A DNA stretch of 64,000 nt. It comes from Euglena gracilis (lineage: Eukaryota > Euglenida > Euglenophyceae > Euglenales). The DNA lies in assembly GCA_039621445.1 (NCBI GenBank), contig CP154956.1, forward strand, positions 73,422,205-73,486,204. The letters run 5' to 3'. Of this stretch, positions 1-24,835 are shown piece after piece; positions within the stretch are counted from its first letter, which is position 1, and each line of letters opens with the position of its first letter. The translations under genes were made by a program, and so were the position numbers. The notes beneath the pieces were generated by a model that made no database searches, was not told the origin of the DNA, and was given only the letters and a program-made list of their open reading frames with translations.

Positions 1-1084
1 AAAGCGAACCAGCCGCTTTGCCCCCCCCCTCCAGTCAAGAGAAGCTCAAGGGCTGAAGGAAAGGAGGAACCCAAGGGAGGTCGTTAGACAAGAGGTCCAA
101 AAAAATCGGGGGAACCAGGGAATCCCCCCCAAAACAACAGCTCAAATTTTCCATTCCAGCACACCATATATTTTGGGCAATTTTGACAAAATTGGCCCAA
201 AGTGCCAAAAATGGAATTTTGGCTGATTTTTGGACACAGAATCGTTGGCCCGTAGCTTCGCGCCACACCTCCGAAAAGGTGAAAAGGTGTGGGTCGTTGG
301 ACATATGGGGCAGGTAAAAAAAAAAAACTCAAAAAACGTTCAAAAAACCTTACAAACCTTCAAAAAAAAGGTTGAATTTTTCGCCTTAAGAAAAGCAATG
401 CCTGGCTCCCCCCCTGGGCCGCCAAACAAAAAAAATCCCTGGCTCCGGCTGACAATGGACCATGTTGTTCCATGTGCCAGTCTTCCTTTTACGACTCCTG
501 GGGGGAGAGGGTCCCACCCATCCAGCCTGGCGCGCGACCACCCAGTGAGGGGGGGGGGGGGTAGGGACCCCCCCCCAAAGAAAATCGGGCCGTCTGAGGG
601 CATTTCCCAAAAAAAAATTCAGCTCTTCGCGCCGAAACCCATCCCCGGGCCTCTGGCCTGGGACTCCCCCCGGGTGGGTGGGTCCGTTCCCGGGCCCACC
701 CACCCACCCACCCACCCACCCCCCGTGGGGGGGACGGGGGGAGGTCTTCTGAATTAAAAGAAGTCTGCACTATACAAAATGGAATTCTTTCAATTTCGGT
801 AAATTTTTGGTGATACACAGGGGATAAAAAAATTTTCAATGTGATACACATGATACATAAAAAAAAAATGTTTTGGTGATACATTAAGTGAATATCTGAA
901 TCTAAAATTTAACCTGGGGATCTTATTTACGGACTTCCAAATCCCCGGGGTCTTGTTCGATAAATGCGATGATTTATACTATGGCGTGGTCCAGACACAC
1001 AGATGTGACGAAAGGCGGATGCACTCAACATTCCTGCTCTTTGGTCTTGATGGCGGATGGGAGGGCAGAGGGGAATGCACAGAC
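1..1084. repeat. Intergenic, G/C homopolymer repeat, no gene seen
   Basis: Bases 380-760 carry a GC-rich core (cccgggcccacccacccacc) seen in similar form near 17575, 32345, 39345, 50030 and 56470. No coding exon was recognised; the expected last exon of the neighbouring Rab pseudogene is absent. Confidence 0.5.
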
Positions 1085-2539
1085 CGTTCTCCGTAGCAAA
1101 GCGACTCGCCTCCTCAAACAACACTTGCCTCTGGTCCTCCAAGACCACCTTGTTCCCTGTAAACGAAGGCCCTAATTGGGAACCCACTCCCCCCATTTAT
1201 CCTGTGTGCTCATTCTGCAACGAAGGTAGCTAATCTACTAACTATATGGCTTTTCTGAAGGCAAAAAAAGGCCACCACTTCCCCTGAGACTACTAGGCAG
1301 GGAAGCGGCAGCGAAGGGGGGATCATCCCACAGCAAAAAAAAAAAAAGAGGATCTGTAAGTTAACCACATTTTGATGTGTTGAAGGAGGGTTCCCGGATG
1401 ATCAAAACGAGGTTGGGTTGACTGAGGCACAGTCAGGGGAGATATCCTGACCGTCCCCTCCGGACCACATTCTGGGGGGGGGGGTCTGACCGGGAAGAAT
1501 TGCTGACAGGAAAAATTCTGTTGGGGAAAATATTGCACGAATCCTTAAAATGCCAGGAAAAATGATGAACGAAAATGATGAACCCACTTTTGAGGGAAAT
1601 ACACGAGAGTTCACACCAAATTCCGAGATTTTCACAAATCCAAATTTCAAAAACTGGTGCAATCTTAAACTGCAAGTTGCAAGTAAAACAAACACATTCT
1701 TTCATTCTGAAAGATCAGTACACTCTAAACAAATGATTGGAACAAGATTATCTTTCAAAAATTGGCATGAGTCGCCGAAGAAATTTTTGGCGCATTCACT
1801 GGAAGAAATTGAATTTTTCTTGAATTTGCCAGAAAAAATCCTGGATGGGTGCTTAAAATGGCGGGGAAAATCCTGGAAATAAATTCGTCCAGAATTCTTC
1901 CCACAACAATTCTTACCGTTCCAGTCCCCCCCCCCCGGTAGCCCAGGCAGGCCAGCCGCCAGACACATGCGCTTCCCATGCGACACAGCCCGCAGCGCAG
2001 AGTATGGAACAGCACCATCGGCGTCAACTGAGGTGCTTGACGGGCGAGAGCCAGCGGCCGGGGCCGGGGGGGGGGCAGCGGTGGCGGCCGGGGAGGGCGG
2101 GCGATGGACACACCGACGAGCAGCATCACGGCGTGGGGGTTGGCCAGGCTCCGGGCGTCCAGCAGCCAGTCCGCTGCACAAGAGGGGGGGGGGGCGACCC
2201 GCACACAGAGCCTTGGGCAGTGATAATGATGGGCACAGGTTGGATCGGGTGCACATCACAGGGGGCGGTTTCGCCAACGAACCTCTGCCCTGGAGAACAG
2301 TGTTGGTTTTGGGGCTATGACAGATGGGCACCCATAATGAAACCCAAAAATCTAGGGTGTTGTCAGCCACTGAAACAGGCGGGTGGGGTTGACCATAGTA
2401 ATTATATGATGGATTTGATGACGCAGTTTTGGCTCCGAAGACGGACCCGAAAAAAAACAACGCTTAATAAATAATTGCCAAAGGAAGCATGAAACTTAGG
2501 CGGCCGGATTTGCACTTAAGGGTTTTTCCTTTAGAATTT

Positions 2540-3265
2540 ACGCATTTGCGCAAATGCGCAAATTTTACGAAATTCCTGGACCCTGTACCCTGACACAAGG
2601 AGAACAGATTATGAGCTGTGACACCCCATTGTTGAGGGGAGTACCTCCGGGTAGTTTGGTACGCAAGTTACTGCAGAGAGGGCGGAGGGTGAGACTGGTG
2701 CTCTTGTACATCAAACAGGAGAGAGGCACACACCCCTTGTTACAACACTTGGAAATGGTGCTGAAATCCTGACTGAACTGGCTTGGATACTGCCGCCGCC
2801 GGTAAGAACACACGGAGCCTCATTACATCACACACCACAGACTATGTTCCCCAGCCGTCACGCAACTGATGTGTGTTTGTGGGCGCAATTGCGCAAATAA
2901 ACAAATTATGTTTGTGGGCGCATTTGCGCAAATAAAACGCAAAACATTGAAAGTAAAAATGCATGCTTGTGGGCGCAAATGCGCGCACCAACAAAGTTAT
3001 GTTTATTTGCGCAAATGCGCAAATAAACATGTATTTGTATTTTCCATGTTAAAATACACCAATGAGGACCATGACCCTACGAGGTTTTAAAACGTGATAA
3101 GCGTGTTGGTGCGCGCAATTGAGCAAGGAAACACAATTGTGTTTGTGCGCGCATTTGCGCAAATGCGTGCACAAACATTTAATAAACCGCTTCAAATGAT
3201 GCGTTTCAGCGAGCCTTAATGCACACAAACAAAATTTGTTTATTTGTGCAAATGCACAAATGAAC
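2540..3265. repeat. Array of GCGCAAATGCGCAAATAAAC-like quasi-palindromes
   Basis: About eight near-copies of a motif combining TTTGCGCAAATGCGC with a GTTTATTTG/CAAATAAAC flank, at about 2545, 2885, 2918, 2975, 3010, 3105, 3145 and 3240. It lies in intron 3 of the Rab pseudogene. Spacing is irregular, so it is not a simple tandem repeat. Confidence 0.7.
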
Positions 3266-3999
3266 AAAACATCGGTTGTGCGATACCATCTCCTCGTCTG
3301 TGACAGCTGGCGAACGCAATTCCTTACGCCAACCATTGAGTTGCACCACAATTACGTGGTGATGAAATTTGTGGTGAGAGGTAGTGTGTAATGTTCACCG
3401 GAACACGGCATCTCACTGGCCAAAATTTGCCGGCCTCACGTGTGTACATTTGCACTGCTGTTCCCTCCTGGCCCGAACGGCCTGTTGTTTTGGCGTCATC
3501 CGTTTGGCAGTTAAACGTCATGAATTGATGACATGCAAACGACCTGTGACTGTTGGACACCTTTTCTGCAACAGGACTGCGTTACAAGAAGTCAAAATTT
3601 GGCGCCTGAAATACCCGGGATGTGTCCGGCCGGAGTCCGTTTTATGGGTGCTATAGGGTGCCTGCCCCTAGCACCCACCCCCCTGGGAGAAAATGCCCAT
3701 CTCCTCCAACCAAAATAAACGGGGAAAAAATCTCGAAGCTGCATTTATCTTGAAAATGTTTTTCAACTTTTCATTTTCATTTTTGGATTTCTTTAATTTT
3801 AATTCTAATTCTTAATTGAAATTTGACATTTTAATCATATATATTATTCAATTATTATTTAAAACATGTCATATTATTATCATATTCTGTCACATTATAT
3901 TATATCTGGGGTCTTAAAAGAAACCTGCTGCCCACCGCAATGTGGTAAGCACCCCTTGCCTGAGGGTGGGTTTGGTTTGGCGTATGGGAAGGGTCAGAG

Positions 4000-4310
4000 C
4001 AGGCTTGTGCTTACCGACTGAGGGGGGGGAGGGGGGTGGGTGGGTGCTATAGGGTGCCTGCCCCTAGCAGGCACACCCCCGGGGGGGGGGGGTCCAGGGG
4101 GACCCAGAAAATTTTCATTGAAAATGGCCTTTTCCGGGCCCCTGGCGCCTTTGGCCCCGGGGTCGGGGGGGGGGGGTGCCTGCAATGGGCAGGTGCCCCC
4201 AAAAACCCTGCCCCCCCCTGAGGGTCGGATGGGTGCTATAAGGTGCCTGCCCCTAGCACCCACCGCCCTCCCCCCCCCGTGGGGTAGGCACCCGACTAAG
4301 CACAAGCCTG
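4000..4310. mobile_element. hAT-like MITE, copy 1 (311 bp)
   Basis: The ends read CAGGCTTGTGCTTA and, reversed, CAGGCTTGTGCTTA. Flanks 3992-3999 and 4311-4318 are a perfect 8-bp duplication, ggtcagag. The interior holds GGTGCCTGCCCCTAGCA and G/C runs but no ORF. It lies in intron 3 of the Rab pseudogene and matches the element at 61915-62244. Confidence 0.88.
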
Positions 4311-4437
4311 GGTCAGAGAAAGACCCCTCCTTTTGCTCTCACAGCACTGGCCGCAATTTTTGCACGGTGCGCTATGGCGAAGCTGGCTGAGGCGTCGCTG
4401 CATGGGGTGGGTTTGTGCCAGCGTGCACAAACCATCA

Positions 4438-4791
<354 letters not shown>

Positions 4792-5393
4792 TTACAAGTT
4801 CGCACGACGCCAGGTCGGGGGATGATGACAAGAGGCCGCCAACCTGTGATCTCGATCACCTTCTCCTGGTGGTCCGCTCCATCGGTGGACGAGCAATTTG
4901 CCAAAACTGCAGGAGGCGGCAGACAGAGATGGGGTCGGAATGAAAGGCAGCGGAAGGGTTGCCGGAGTCGGGGGATTCTCATTCCATTCATCTCCATGTG
5001 CATGTGGAAATGAGAGACAACAAGTGTTTCAAACAGCGTTGGAAATCTCCCATCCTTGCCTCTGTGTTGGCTTTATGAGAATAGGACGAGAGGGTAGAAA
5101 ACGTCCTCTGTGTGCCAAAGATACGCACAAGAACACATATGTGGCCGCACACTCGTACGCACACAAACACAGATGATCAACAAACAAAATCCAGCCCTGG
5201 ATTGGCAAAATTGAGAAGAATCTCAAAGTTTCAGGTGCACCTCATTTACCCACAACAGTTCAAATGGAAAAGAGAAAATAGAACGACAGAGGGGGGACAT
5301 ACAGGTGCCGTCCAGGAAGCGGTGCATCAGGCACGTTTTGCCACATCCGCTGTTCCCAATGACAGCGTACTTGAACGTACAGAGGTGGGCCAT

Positions 5394-8300
5394 CGCTAAG
5401 GTGTACAATGGAAGGGTTGCGTTCCTTTCATCGGCCACAATCTCATGCACACCGATCATTATGTGTGTGTACACAGTTGAGCCACAGTCAGTTTAGGCAG
5501 TTTTAGTGAAAATGAGCATCCACGCATTTTGGAAGCGGAGTGCGCAGGTGCGCATTCTGGACGGTTCCGTGCCTCTTCCAGACAGAACACCACGAAAATG
5601 AGCTGCTTGGATTAAACACGACCACAGTGAGCACGAAGGGCCTCGTGAACCCAGGATGAGCATGGGAAGGAACTCCCTGCAGCCATAGAGACACAGCCCT
5701 CCCAAAACAACAAATGTGTCACTGAGTATCAAGGCCGCAGAATGCGCACCAGGCAGCAGGGGCGTTCTTTTTGGAATGGACATAGGCTGTGGGAAGGGGG
5801 AATGCGCACACGCGCATTGATGTTGAAGGACACACTGGGTATGGCCTGGTGTTTGCCTGCCTTGAATCCGAGCTGCGCACCGCTATGATGTGCCTTCAGG
5901 CTTGCAGAACACGGGTGTGTGAGGGGGAGATGAACCAAAAGAATCACCCTTGGCAACAATGTCACTGTACCAGACCACACCCTGAAAACGACACCTGCAA
6001 GCAGCGTGGAAACCCCTGGGCTCGGCGACGGCAGGCGTCAAGGCACGAATTCATGTCCTTCGGTGGGGAACTGACCCCCTGCAGCTCAAGTCATCGAACA
6101 AACCACAATGTGCACCTGCGCATTTGACTTCACCCACTGCAGTCCACTGCCCAGCCCAGCCAACGCTGCTCTCATAAACGTGTGGAGCACGTAACCACGC
6201 ACATGCAACCGTCCCCCACCCGGCGGAGGTGATGGGCTGGTTGCTGCCAGTGTTGTTCGGCCCCACGCCCCAGAGCGTGCATGGCAGCAGACAGCCAATG
6301 GGCGCCCTGACCAACCTTACGTTGGGCTGCAATGCACGGTGCAAGGAGCACTGTGCCCCACAGTTAGGGTCAACGCAGGGGATTGTGTCTGGTTCCACAC
6401 GCACGGTGCTCACTGGGCTGGCACCTCGAGAGCGAAACACCCCTGTCGCCACCTTCGGGATCATTCCCAAAAACGGTCTGTGAACACGGAATTGTTTCAC
6501 AGTCCAAATGGACTCAAAGAAGCGAACACCATTGGTCAGTCCTTGCCCCAAAATTTATCCAGGCCCTTGAGACCAGACATTCATTTTTGTGTGGTTCACA
6601 AAAGACGTGTGAACTACAAATTTTTTTTGGTGTCCACAGGTGAACCACAAAAAAATTTTTGGTGTCCACAAAAAAATTTGTTGCCCACAAAACTTGCACG
6701 TAGTGGATGGCCAAGAAGACTAGCATTGCAAATTTCGCATAAATTATGATTTACAAATTGCACCCCTGTTAAAAGGTCAGCGACCTCCCCATACACCCCA
6801 TACTCGTTTCCTTCGATTTTTGTCAAGGTTTTTTTTTTGACTCAGAAATGACCCCAAATGCATGGGTTCCGGTCTAAAAATGGGGGCCGGGGTGGAAAAA
6901 AATCAAAGGAAATTTTTTGCCCGAAACGATGTTCTTTGGCCTCCCGGACCCGGAAAAATCATTTTTGAGCCGAAAATGAGCGTTTTTCGACCCTTTTAAC
7001 CCAAAAATGGCCTAAAACGGCCGAGTCAAACAGGCCAAAATTGTACAAAATGGACAAAATTGGCCGGAAAAAAGGCCGTAACTCGGGATAGGCGGGGAGT
7101 TGCGGGGAAATCAAAATACCTTTAGATAGGGCATTTTAAGGTTTTCATTTCAATTTTAGGTCTCTGGACATCTTTTTTTCCCTTTGACTCCCAACCATTT
7201 CGAGAATTTTTAATTTGGAAAAATCGATCTTTTTGAGCAAAAAAAAAGCCCAAAAGACACCCCAAAATGGCCGTTTTTGGGCCACAAAACTGCGCCAGAA
7301 CACAGGCCAGGCCTGTTGGCGGCCAAAAATGCGAACGGGGGTCGATAGAGGGCATCCAGGGGTACATTTCGTCAGTGGGACACTTCCGGAGATAATACAC
7401 GTTTCCTCGAGATATTTTCGAAAAATCGATTTTTTGACCGATTTTTTGGACCAGTCGGAAGGGGGGGGGGCAATCTTCCCAGTTTGGACCCCTTGGCGGG
7501 TGAATAACTTGGGCCCAGCGGGGAGTTGGGGGTCAAACGGACGTGATTCGGAAACTAGAAATCCAGTCACTCATGACTGAAAAAAATTCCGGGAACGGAT
7601 TCGTGATCATGGCGATAATCCGCGGTTTTCTTCATTGCTTCATTACTGTTGAGGAGAAATAATGATGCAAATGTCAGCAGGCGGTGGGAAAAATTTTTGG
7701 TGTCCACATGTGAACCACAAATATTTTTTGGTGTCTACGGGTGAACCACAAGAAAAATTTGGTGCCCACAGGTGAACCACAAAAAAATTTTTGGTGTCCA
7801 TACATGAACCACAAAAAAAAATTTGGTGTCCACAGTGAACCACAAAATGACAACCTTGGTGTACCACACTAAACGAATGTCTGCCGGAGACTGTGAGTCA
7901 GGCACAAGCACATCACAAAAGAAACCTTCGGGTAAACCCAGTAATTTTTCCGTTCTGCTTTTTCTGTACATTCCACTGTGTCAAAACATGGGAAAATGAA
8001 TGAGAAAGGGACTTCAGTGCCCGAGGAAATTCCTCAGTGACGGGCACCCTAGTTCCCAACTGCGGTCAGCAGTCTTTCATGGCATGAGTGAAAAGCCGGT
8101 GAATGCGCACATGCACAAAAAAGGTTCCTGTGCCTTTCTTTAAATGGCAGCCACACCGCCGAATTTAGTACTCCCAAGTTGGCATGCCACCACCCACGCC
8201 AACTCCCCTCGCCTGGCCGGGGTTTGAATCCACACGGCTGAACTGTAGACCTCCCTGTGAGGATCGAATGGTGTCCGAGGACGAGGCAGCCCTGGAGCGA

Positions 8301-11300
8301 AACACGGCAGAGGAGGAGGACCACCTGTGGTCTTGTTGGCAACAAACGTCACCCACCACACAGAACCCTTAATTATCATGTACTCAGAGTCGACGCTCCA
8401 GCACTGAAAACAACACCACCGCTGGCTGCTGTGAAGACCAAGGAAAGCACATATACACACACTTTCTCCATGCACCCCACCCGCAATGGTTGCAGTCAAA
8501 CATGGCACATTGGGGTGAGTGCGCACATGTGCATTCCCTTCTTGTGTCTCCCCTTAAAGCACCCTGGTGGGAGCCATGTCACGCAGGGCCATGTCAAACA
8601 ACTCAGCACACAAGGTGGAGGCACAGCCCAGGAGACGTACACCCTGCTCTGGCGTCATCCACCTGTGCAATGAGATGCCTCTGAAATTGCTAACAAAAAG
8701 CCAGCAGTGCGCCATGAGGGTTGCCCTGCCACAATGCTGCGCTGGCACTGGGTTCAGGAGTGCGAGACACAGCTCCCCACAACACAGAGAATGTGCACAT
8801 GCGCACTCCCCCTCACAGAATGCGCAGGTGCGCACTCTTGTGGATGCCCAGCGCCTGCAGATAGAATCACACCCAGCCAGCGAAGGAATGGTCTCAAGAG
8901 TGCGCACGCGCGCATTCTTGTGCAACCTCGGAGGGGAGCCATTTTATATCGTTTGTGAGGGTTGTTTTGGAGGGTCTGTGGCAAAAAGGGGTTGAAGCGG
9001 GGTTCCGCTCCGGAGCTTTAGGAACCAGTGTCGCACAGCAAAGAAGCGCAAGCCAGCCCCCCCTCCATACCCAGCAGCTCATCCCAACCGTCAGACCCAA
9101 ACACAGGTGGTCCCACATGGTGATGTGCCGTGGTGCCTATGAGAAGGCACATGCAGAGCGGACACGGTGCACGGCTGAAGGGATGCTATGCCTGCATGTG
9201 TTTTGGAGGGGTGCAGTGCACCGTGTGGAATGCAAACAGTAGGCAGCCTGAGGCAGGTAACCGAGCCCTCCTTTACAAACACTTGGCATGGGTTTAAATA
9301 CACCATCACCCACCACTCTCTGAGAGCATACTAACCACACACTAACCACACACCATCGCCCCCTCTTGCCCTGCTTCCAGCACACAGCACAGAACCCCCC
9401 CTCCACTCTAACCGTATAGACAACAGTGCCCCTTCCCACAACCACCCCTGGGAGTCACACTAATTGTCCAAAAACCTCAGGAACAGGCAGGACGGGGAGG
9501 GGATGAAAGCGCATTCACTGGGCACCACAAAGCAAGGGGACAGCGGCGGGTACAACGGCTTCACCTGACCAGGATTTGTCCCCGTGAAACAGCGTTTCGT
9601 GTCGCAGCTACTTCGGCAGACCAGTTTTTCCCTCAGTTGACGGAGGTGTTAGGCCGTCATTTTTAAAACGAAAAAAGTGGGCTCACCCAAGAAAAAACCT
9701 GGGGGTCGAAGGTGGTTCACCAAAAGTGAAAAATGCATTCCCGGCCGTCTAAGACACAGTTTCACGTGCAGCCTTGTGAACACAAATGCATACCAAATAA
9801 ATATCCAAAAGAATTCAACCTAAAGCACATGCAGGCAATCTCTCTTCTGTCATGCTGATAATCACAGAACGGCTCTTGAACCAGTGAAACTTCACATCAT
9901 CTTTTATTGGGGGAGGGTCCTATCAATTCGGCTTACAAATGCAGGCAGAAAAAATCAACTTGATGATAAGATGGATCGTTAATGATGGGTAATTTTTTAA
10001 ATATTCAACAAAATAGAAATGATATAATTCTTTTTTCCTCCGGCTCGTCCATTACTGCAAGAAATGTATTGTGCCAGTTTTGCAACCTGGAAATAGCGAC
10101 TTCTGGTGCAGCCATCGTTTCACCTCCATTTCTGCAACAACCACATGGGACTGCTTGCAGATCAAACGCGTGGCGCTCGTCCACAGTGGTGCCAAAGACA
10201 GCCACGGCAGAGGGGTGGGGACACATATGGTACACAGGCGGCTCAGGAAGGGACATCAGAGAGCACGATGGTCCCGAGGCTGCGACTGGCGACCGCGACA
10301 CGGCGACACAAGTGGGGCAGTTGGGCGGGGGGACAGCGAACAACACTTGACGCGTATGCCCAGATGGGCGGGCAGAGTCAGGAGCAGGGGGCGGTGACCG
10401 ACCGGGTTGGAACGACCAGCGTGGAGCTATGGCGTTCCCATAAAATGTGTGGTAACACGCGCATCCCAGCGAGGTGGGAATTGACCTTCCGTGGGCGGAA
10501 CATTGCTCAAAAAAATACCAAAATAACTGATGTAAAGGCTTCCACAGCTGCCTCGCCAGAAGGCGTCTGAGGAAAGAATACGTATACTGCTCATCCTCGG
10601 GTCCTGCCAGCAGGGGGGTGACAGGAATGCATGAACAGTGATTTGGGCACCTGTGGGATGAGATCAAAAATCATTTTTCTCTTGAGTTTTTCTTCATGAA
10701 ACCATCATGGTACTGGAAAGTCATGCAAATATGCCTGCATGGACTCGAGACACCTAAACAAAATCAATTTTTTGGAACATGAACAACATTTCGGTTCTGT
10801 GTTTGCAGTAATTTTAATTGTCTTTGTTGAAGCTTACAAAAAAAAATGATTTTGACAACAAAAAATTTTTTGTCAGCGAGTGATTTGTGATCTCCAAAAA
10901 TGAAGGGGAGGAGGAAGGGGGAAAGCAATACGCACGCAATGCGAACAAACAATACAAAGACACGCAAAAAGAAAATTCAAGATCTAAAAGTAAAAAAGGG
11001 TGCAAAAACACCATCTGCTGAGATTTTGTTGAATGATTCAACTTTTCGATTGCATTTTGGATTTTTTGGGGTGAAAAAAAGGGGGGAAACAAATTTGGTG
11101 ACCACAGAAAACAAATGGCAAACACAAATAAACGGGGGGGGGGAAGATCAACACAGGTGATAGCAAAAATATTTCGTGAAAATTAAAAAAAAATTGTCAA
11201 TTATTTAATGCAAGCAAATCACAAAAAAAGCATTCTTGTATTATTGATACTCTCATATATTATTTCTTATTGTTATTATTTGGTCAGGACAACAGTATTT

Positions 11301-13732
11301 GGGGCCTGTGGTCCAACTGATCATGTAAAACAGAAGTGAGGTGCAGGTTCAGAACTCCGCTTCGCAACAGATTGGTGCATTTCTTCATCGGGGGGGGAGG
11401 GTTGCTGGATCCTGTCATTGGGGGGGGGGGGGCATTTGCAACGGGAGGGGGGTATTTCCATTGGGGTTGCTTGAAAAAAAAGAGGTGCTTGAATAATGGA
11501 TCGCTGCCTTCAGGGTGCGTTTATGCACTTGAGTTGATGCACGCTTCAGTTTGATGAAAATTGGTATCCCTTTTCCCGCACCTCGTTCCCATGTGGCCAT
11601 TCTCCTGCTGGCAGCGCAGTCTGCCTGGATGGCAGTTTGAGGCCAGGCTGGCAAAGGTTAGGAAGCGACATGTGGTTAGCTCAACGTGGCACCAACCCAC
11701 ACCAGCAGCAGGGAGGTTAAAGTCATGGCTTTTTGAGCACGCCCCTGCATCGGGCATCATCTGGCCCACTACCATTGAGCGGCCACAACAACTTGCCCGA
11801 CCAACATTGTTGGACTGACTCACCGCCGAAGCCCCCAATCAAACAGAGCAGAGAGCTGTGTGGAGGGCTGGTGGGGGGGGTCGGACGTGGAAGTTGGGGG
11901 GGGGGGTCAATCTCCTCCCATCGGAGCGTCCGGTCATCAAGCTTTTTTGCTGTTTGTTCCAGCCAATGCACTGGAGGAATCAGGGCTTGTCGGGAATCCC
12001 CGAAGCCACATGAGTGGTCCTTGGGAGTGAACTTGTGAGTGGGTGGGGAGGTCCGACCACCCCTCTCCACCAGGCCTTCTCACATGTCTGCATGTCTGAA
12101 GGCGCTTATCTTTAGGCTAAATTCTTCCTTCGGCGCCGAAGGAAGTTTTCCTTGGCACGGTTGTTTGCAGCGACCCAAGGTACGCCTGGCGGCACACCCC
12201 TTGGGGACTCAACTTTAGATTTCGCCCAAAAAAAACTTTTAAATGACGGGTCCTTCTCCGCCCCTCAGCCCGTGTGTGGGCCGGGGCGTGTTGTAGCGCC
12301 ACCCACCTGTTGAAAATGTGTTTCCCTCTTGACGCCCGCTACAGCAATCCCAGGGGGCCCCCACCACCTGAAGCCTGGCCTGGTTGGTCCTCCTAATAAC
12401 GCTCATCACAAAAGCTACAGCAGGGGAGTGGAATGAAGCGGTCAGGGTTGGGATTAGCAAGAGCACTGGGATTGCCGGGGCTTCTCCGCCCCCTTCACCA
12501 ATGCTGTCGCGCGGCCGAATTGGATGCCGCTGTCCACGGAGCTAGGGTCGAGGCTGCGCAGGGGGTGGTGTGTGGGCTTCCGATGCGTGTGAAAAATGTT
12601 TCTATTGACACAAATTTTCGTTGTCAGATTTAATCATAAAAATAAATCATAAATTAAGTTAAAATATTCTAAATTAATATATAGATGAAATTTATAATAT
12701 TTCCTATATATTATACAAATATAATTAATCAACAATATATACTTATTAAAATTAATATTAAACAAGATTTTTTTAAGTCGGGGGGAAATATGCTGCAAGG
12801 ACCATCAAAATATGCAACGCAAAAAAATCCAAAAAAATGCCAGTTGCAGGCATTTGCACAGGCAAAACAGGCAAACTACTCCACTACCAGACAACTGGAA
12901 GTTGCAGATACACTTTTTTTTGGACCTAATTCACATTAGCAGTACTTCCATAATCAAATATAAGATGGATTTAGGTGAACCACCACATGATTTTGCAGTT
13001 TGCACCTACATTTTCCTTTGGTGTTGCATTTTTTGGAGCAGGCAAAAAGTCCTCTCCAGTGGAAAAGTGTACAGCCCCGGGAGCTCTTAAAAAATTTATA
13101 TGCAAGCCAGGAAAAAAAATTGGAAAGGCAAAATATGCAAAAAAAACAACAACAAAAATGCGACTTTTCAAAAAAAATTCATTGTGCAAAAAAAGAATGC
13201 AAATTGTGCAAAAAAAAGGAAAATTTTTCAAGATTTTGGATTGTGCAAACAAAAATGCGAATTCTGCAGCTTGCATATCCCCCCGTTTCAATTTAGTGAT
13301 AATAGCTTGGAGTTAATCCAAGGATTCCAACAGCCTGGTTCCTGGTTTGTTACATTGCCCCCAATATAAAACTTTATTGCACTGGTTACATTGCTGAGAG
13401 CAAACCCTGGTCGTGCTATTGCAGCTTGAATGGGAATGAGCTGCTGTTGGGCCACTGACTGTGACGCCCCATTCTTCTGGGAAAGTCCGAGACCCCATTA
13501 AAACCCCCCCCCCAAATAACCTGGCAGGGTCCCAACTCCTGGCAGGGGCCGAATAACTTGGTGGGGGGAGGGGCAAAAAAGATGGTTCCAGTAACTTGGC
13601 AGGGTCCTTTTTAGGCAAAATTCCTTTACGGCACTGAAAAAGTGGCCCAAATAACCTGGCGGGCGGGACAGGGCCAAAAGTAGGTTCCAATAACCTGGCA
13701 CCCCGCCAGGTTATTTGGGGGGGGGGGGGTAC
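5394..13732. other. Intergenic region between the two Rab copies
   Basis: No conserved exon was found in 8.3 kb. It holds TGCGCA quasi-palindromes (5540-8915), a GTGTCCACAGGTGAACCACA repeat (6600-6690, 7690-7850), one dispersed 0.5-kb repeat (7060-7625), AT-rich stretches (11160-11290, 12600-12760) and ATAACCTGGCAGG repeats (13510-13725) just after the Rab stop codon. Confidence 0.6.
10005..10667 (-). other. Long open frame of unknown status in the Rab intergenic region
   Basis: A 220-codon frame without low-complexity tracts (EEKRIISFLFC end, Cys-rich middle CGCCRNGG). The opposite strand is also open, so base composition may explain both. No domain recognised and no neighbouring exon supports it. 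Confidence 0.15.
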
Positions 13733-24074
<10,342 letters not shown>

Positions 24075-24740
24075 CACGTCACTGCGATTGAAACAAGAAA
24101 TGTTTGCATTCAAACAACGCGAGTCACGGGGGTCACAGGGGGGGGTCACAGGGGGGAAATCGCCTTTTTGGGGGACCGAAAACTGAGCTGTTCCCTTGCA
24201 TTTTTGGCAAAAGGGCTCTTTCCGGTTAATTTTGGGCATTATATTTTTTTTCTCGAGCCGCCAAGGTCCGATTTGCAGGTCACAGTGGGGTCACGGGGGG
24301 GGGGGGGGACTGCGCTCCCAACAAAAAAAAACGCTCCCCTGAAGACCCTATTTCCAATCCCAAATCAAACCTTGAAGATGTCGGCAATCAAATACATCGA
24401 TTGTATCTAGCCCTTTTGCTTTTTATATCAAGAAAGGCTTCCGCCCATTTCCCTCCCTTGCGTCATCACCTCAGCATGGCAAAATGGGTGGGGACCAGAA
24501 ATACTCCTCAAAATACCAAAATCAACTCATCTCAAATCAAAATCAGAAAAAAAATGTCACTCAGCCAGTTCAGGTGATGATCCTTACCCAATTGTTTGAT
24601 GAATCCCAGTTGTTTGGGTTATAGTTAAAGAGGGTCAGGGTGAAAGGTTAGGGTCAGGGTTAGATTGCGTAATTGTTTGGATTAAAATTTGGGTTCGACG
24701 CTTGCCAACAAACACCAAAAAAATCCCTTTTCTGTATAGT

Positions 24741-24835
24741 GTTTCGTGATCTGATCCCGCTTTTTCACCGAAAACCCGGGGGCACCGTAGGCGCCCCCGG
24801 TTTTTCGGTGAAAAAGTGGGAACAGATCACGAAAC
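24741..24835. repeat. 95-bp hairpin, copy A
   Basis: Near-perfect palindrome running from GTTTCGTGATCTGATCCCGC to its complement, with centre GCACC-GTA-GGCGCC. It lies just upstream of recombinase-like copy A and of an array of GTGTTCAGTCCACG motifs. Copy B is at 32798-32896. Confidence 0.9.

Noticed and set aside
6051-6551. 166-codon minus ORF
   Set aside because: No recognisable domain, repeat-derived segments, and no flanking exon with compatible splice sites.
24600-24670. Telomere-like GGTTAGGGTCAGGGTTAG stretch
   Set aside because: Irregular and short, with no run of a single telomeric hexamer; not a telomere or a clear interstitial one.
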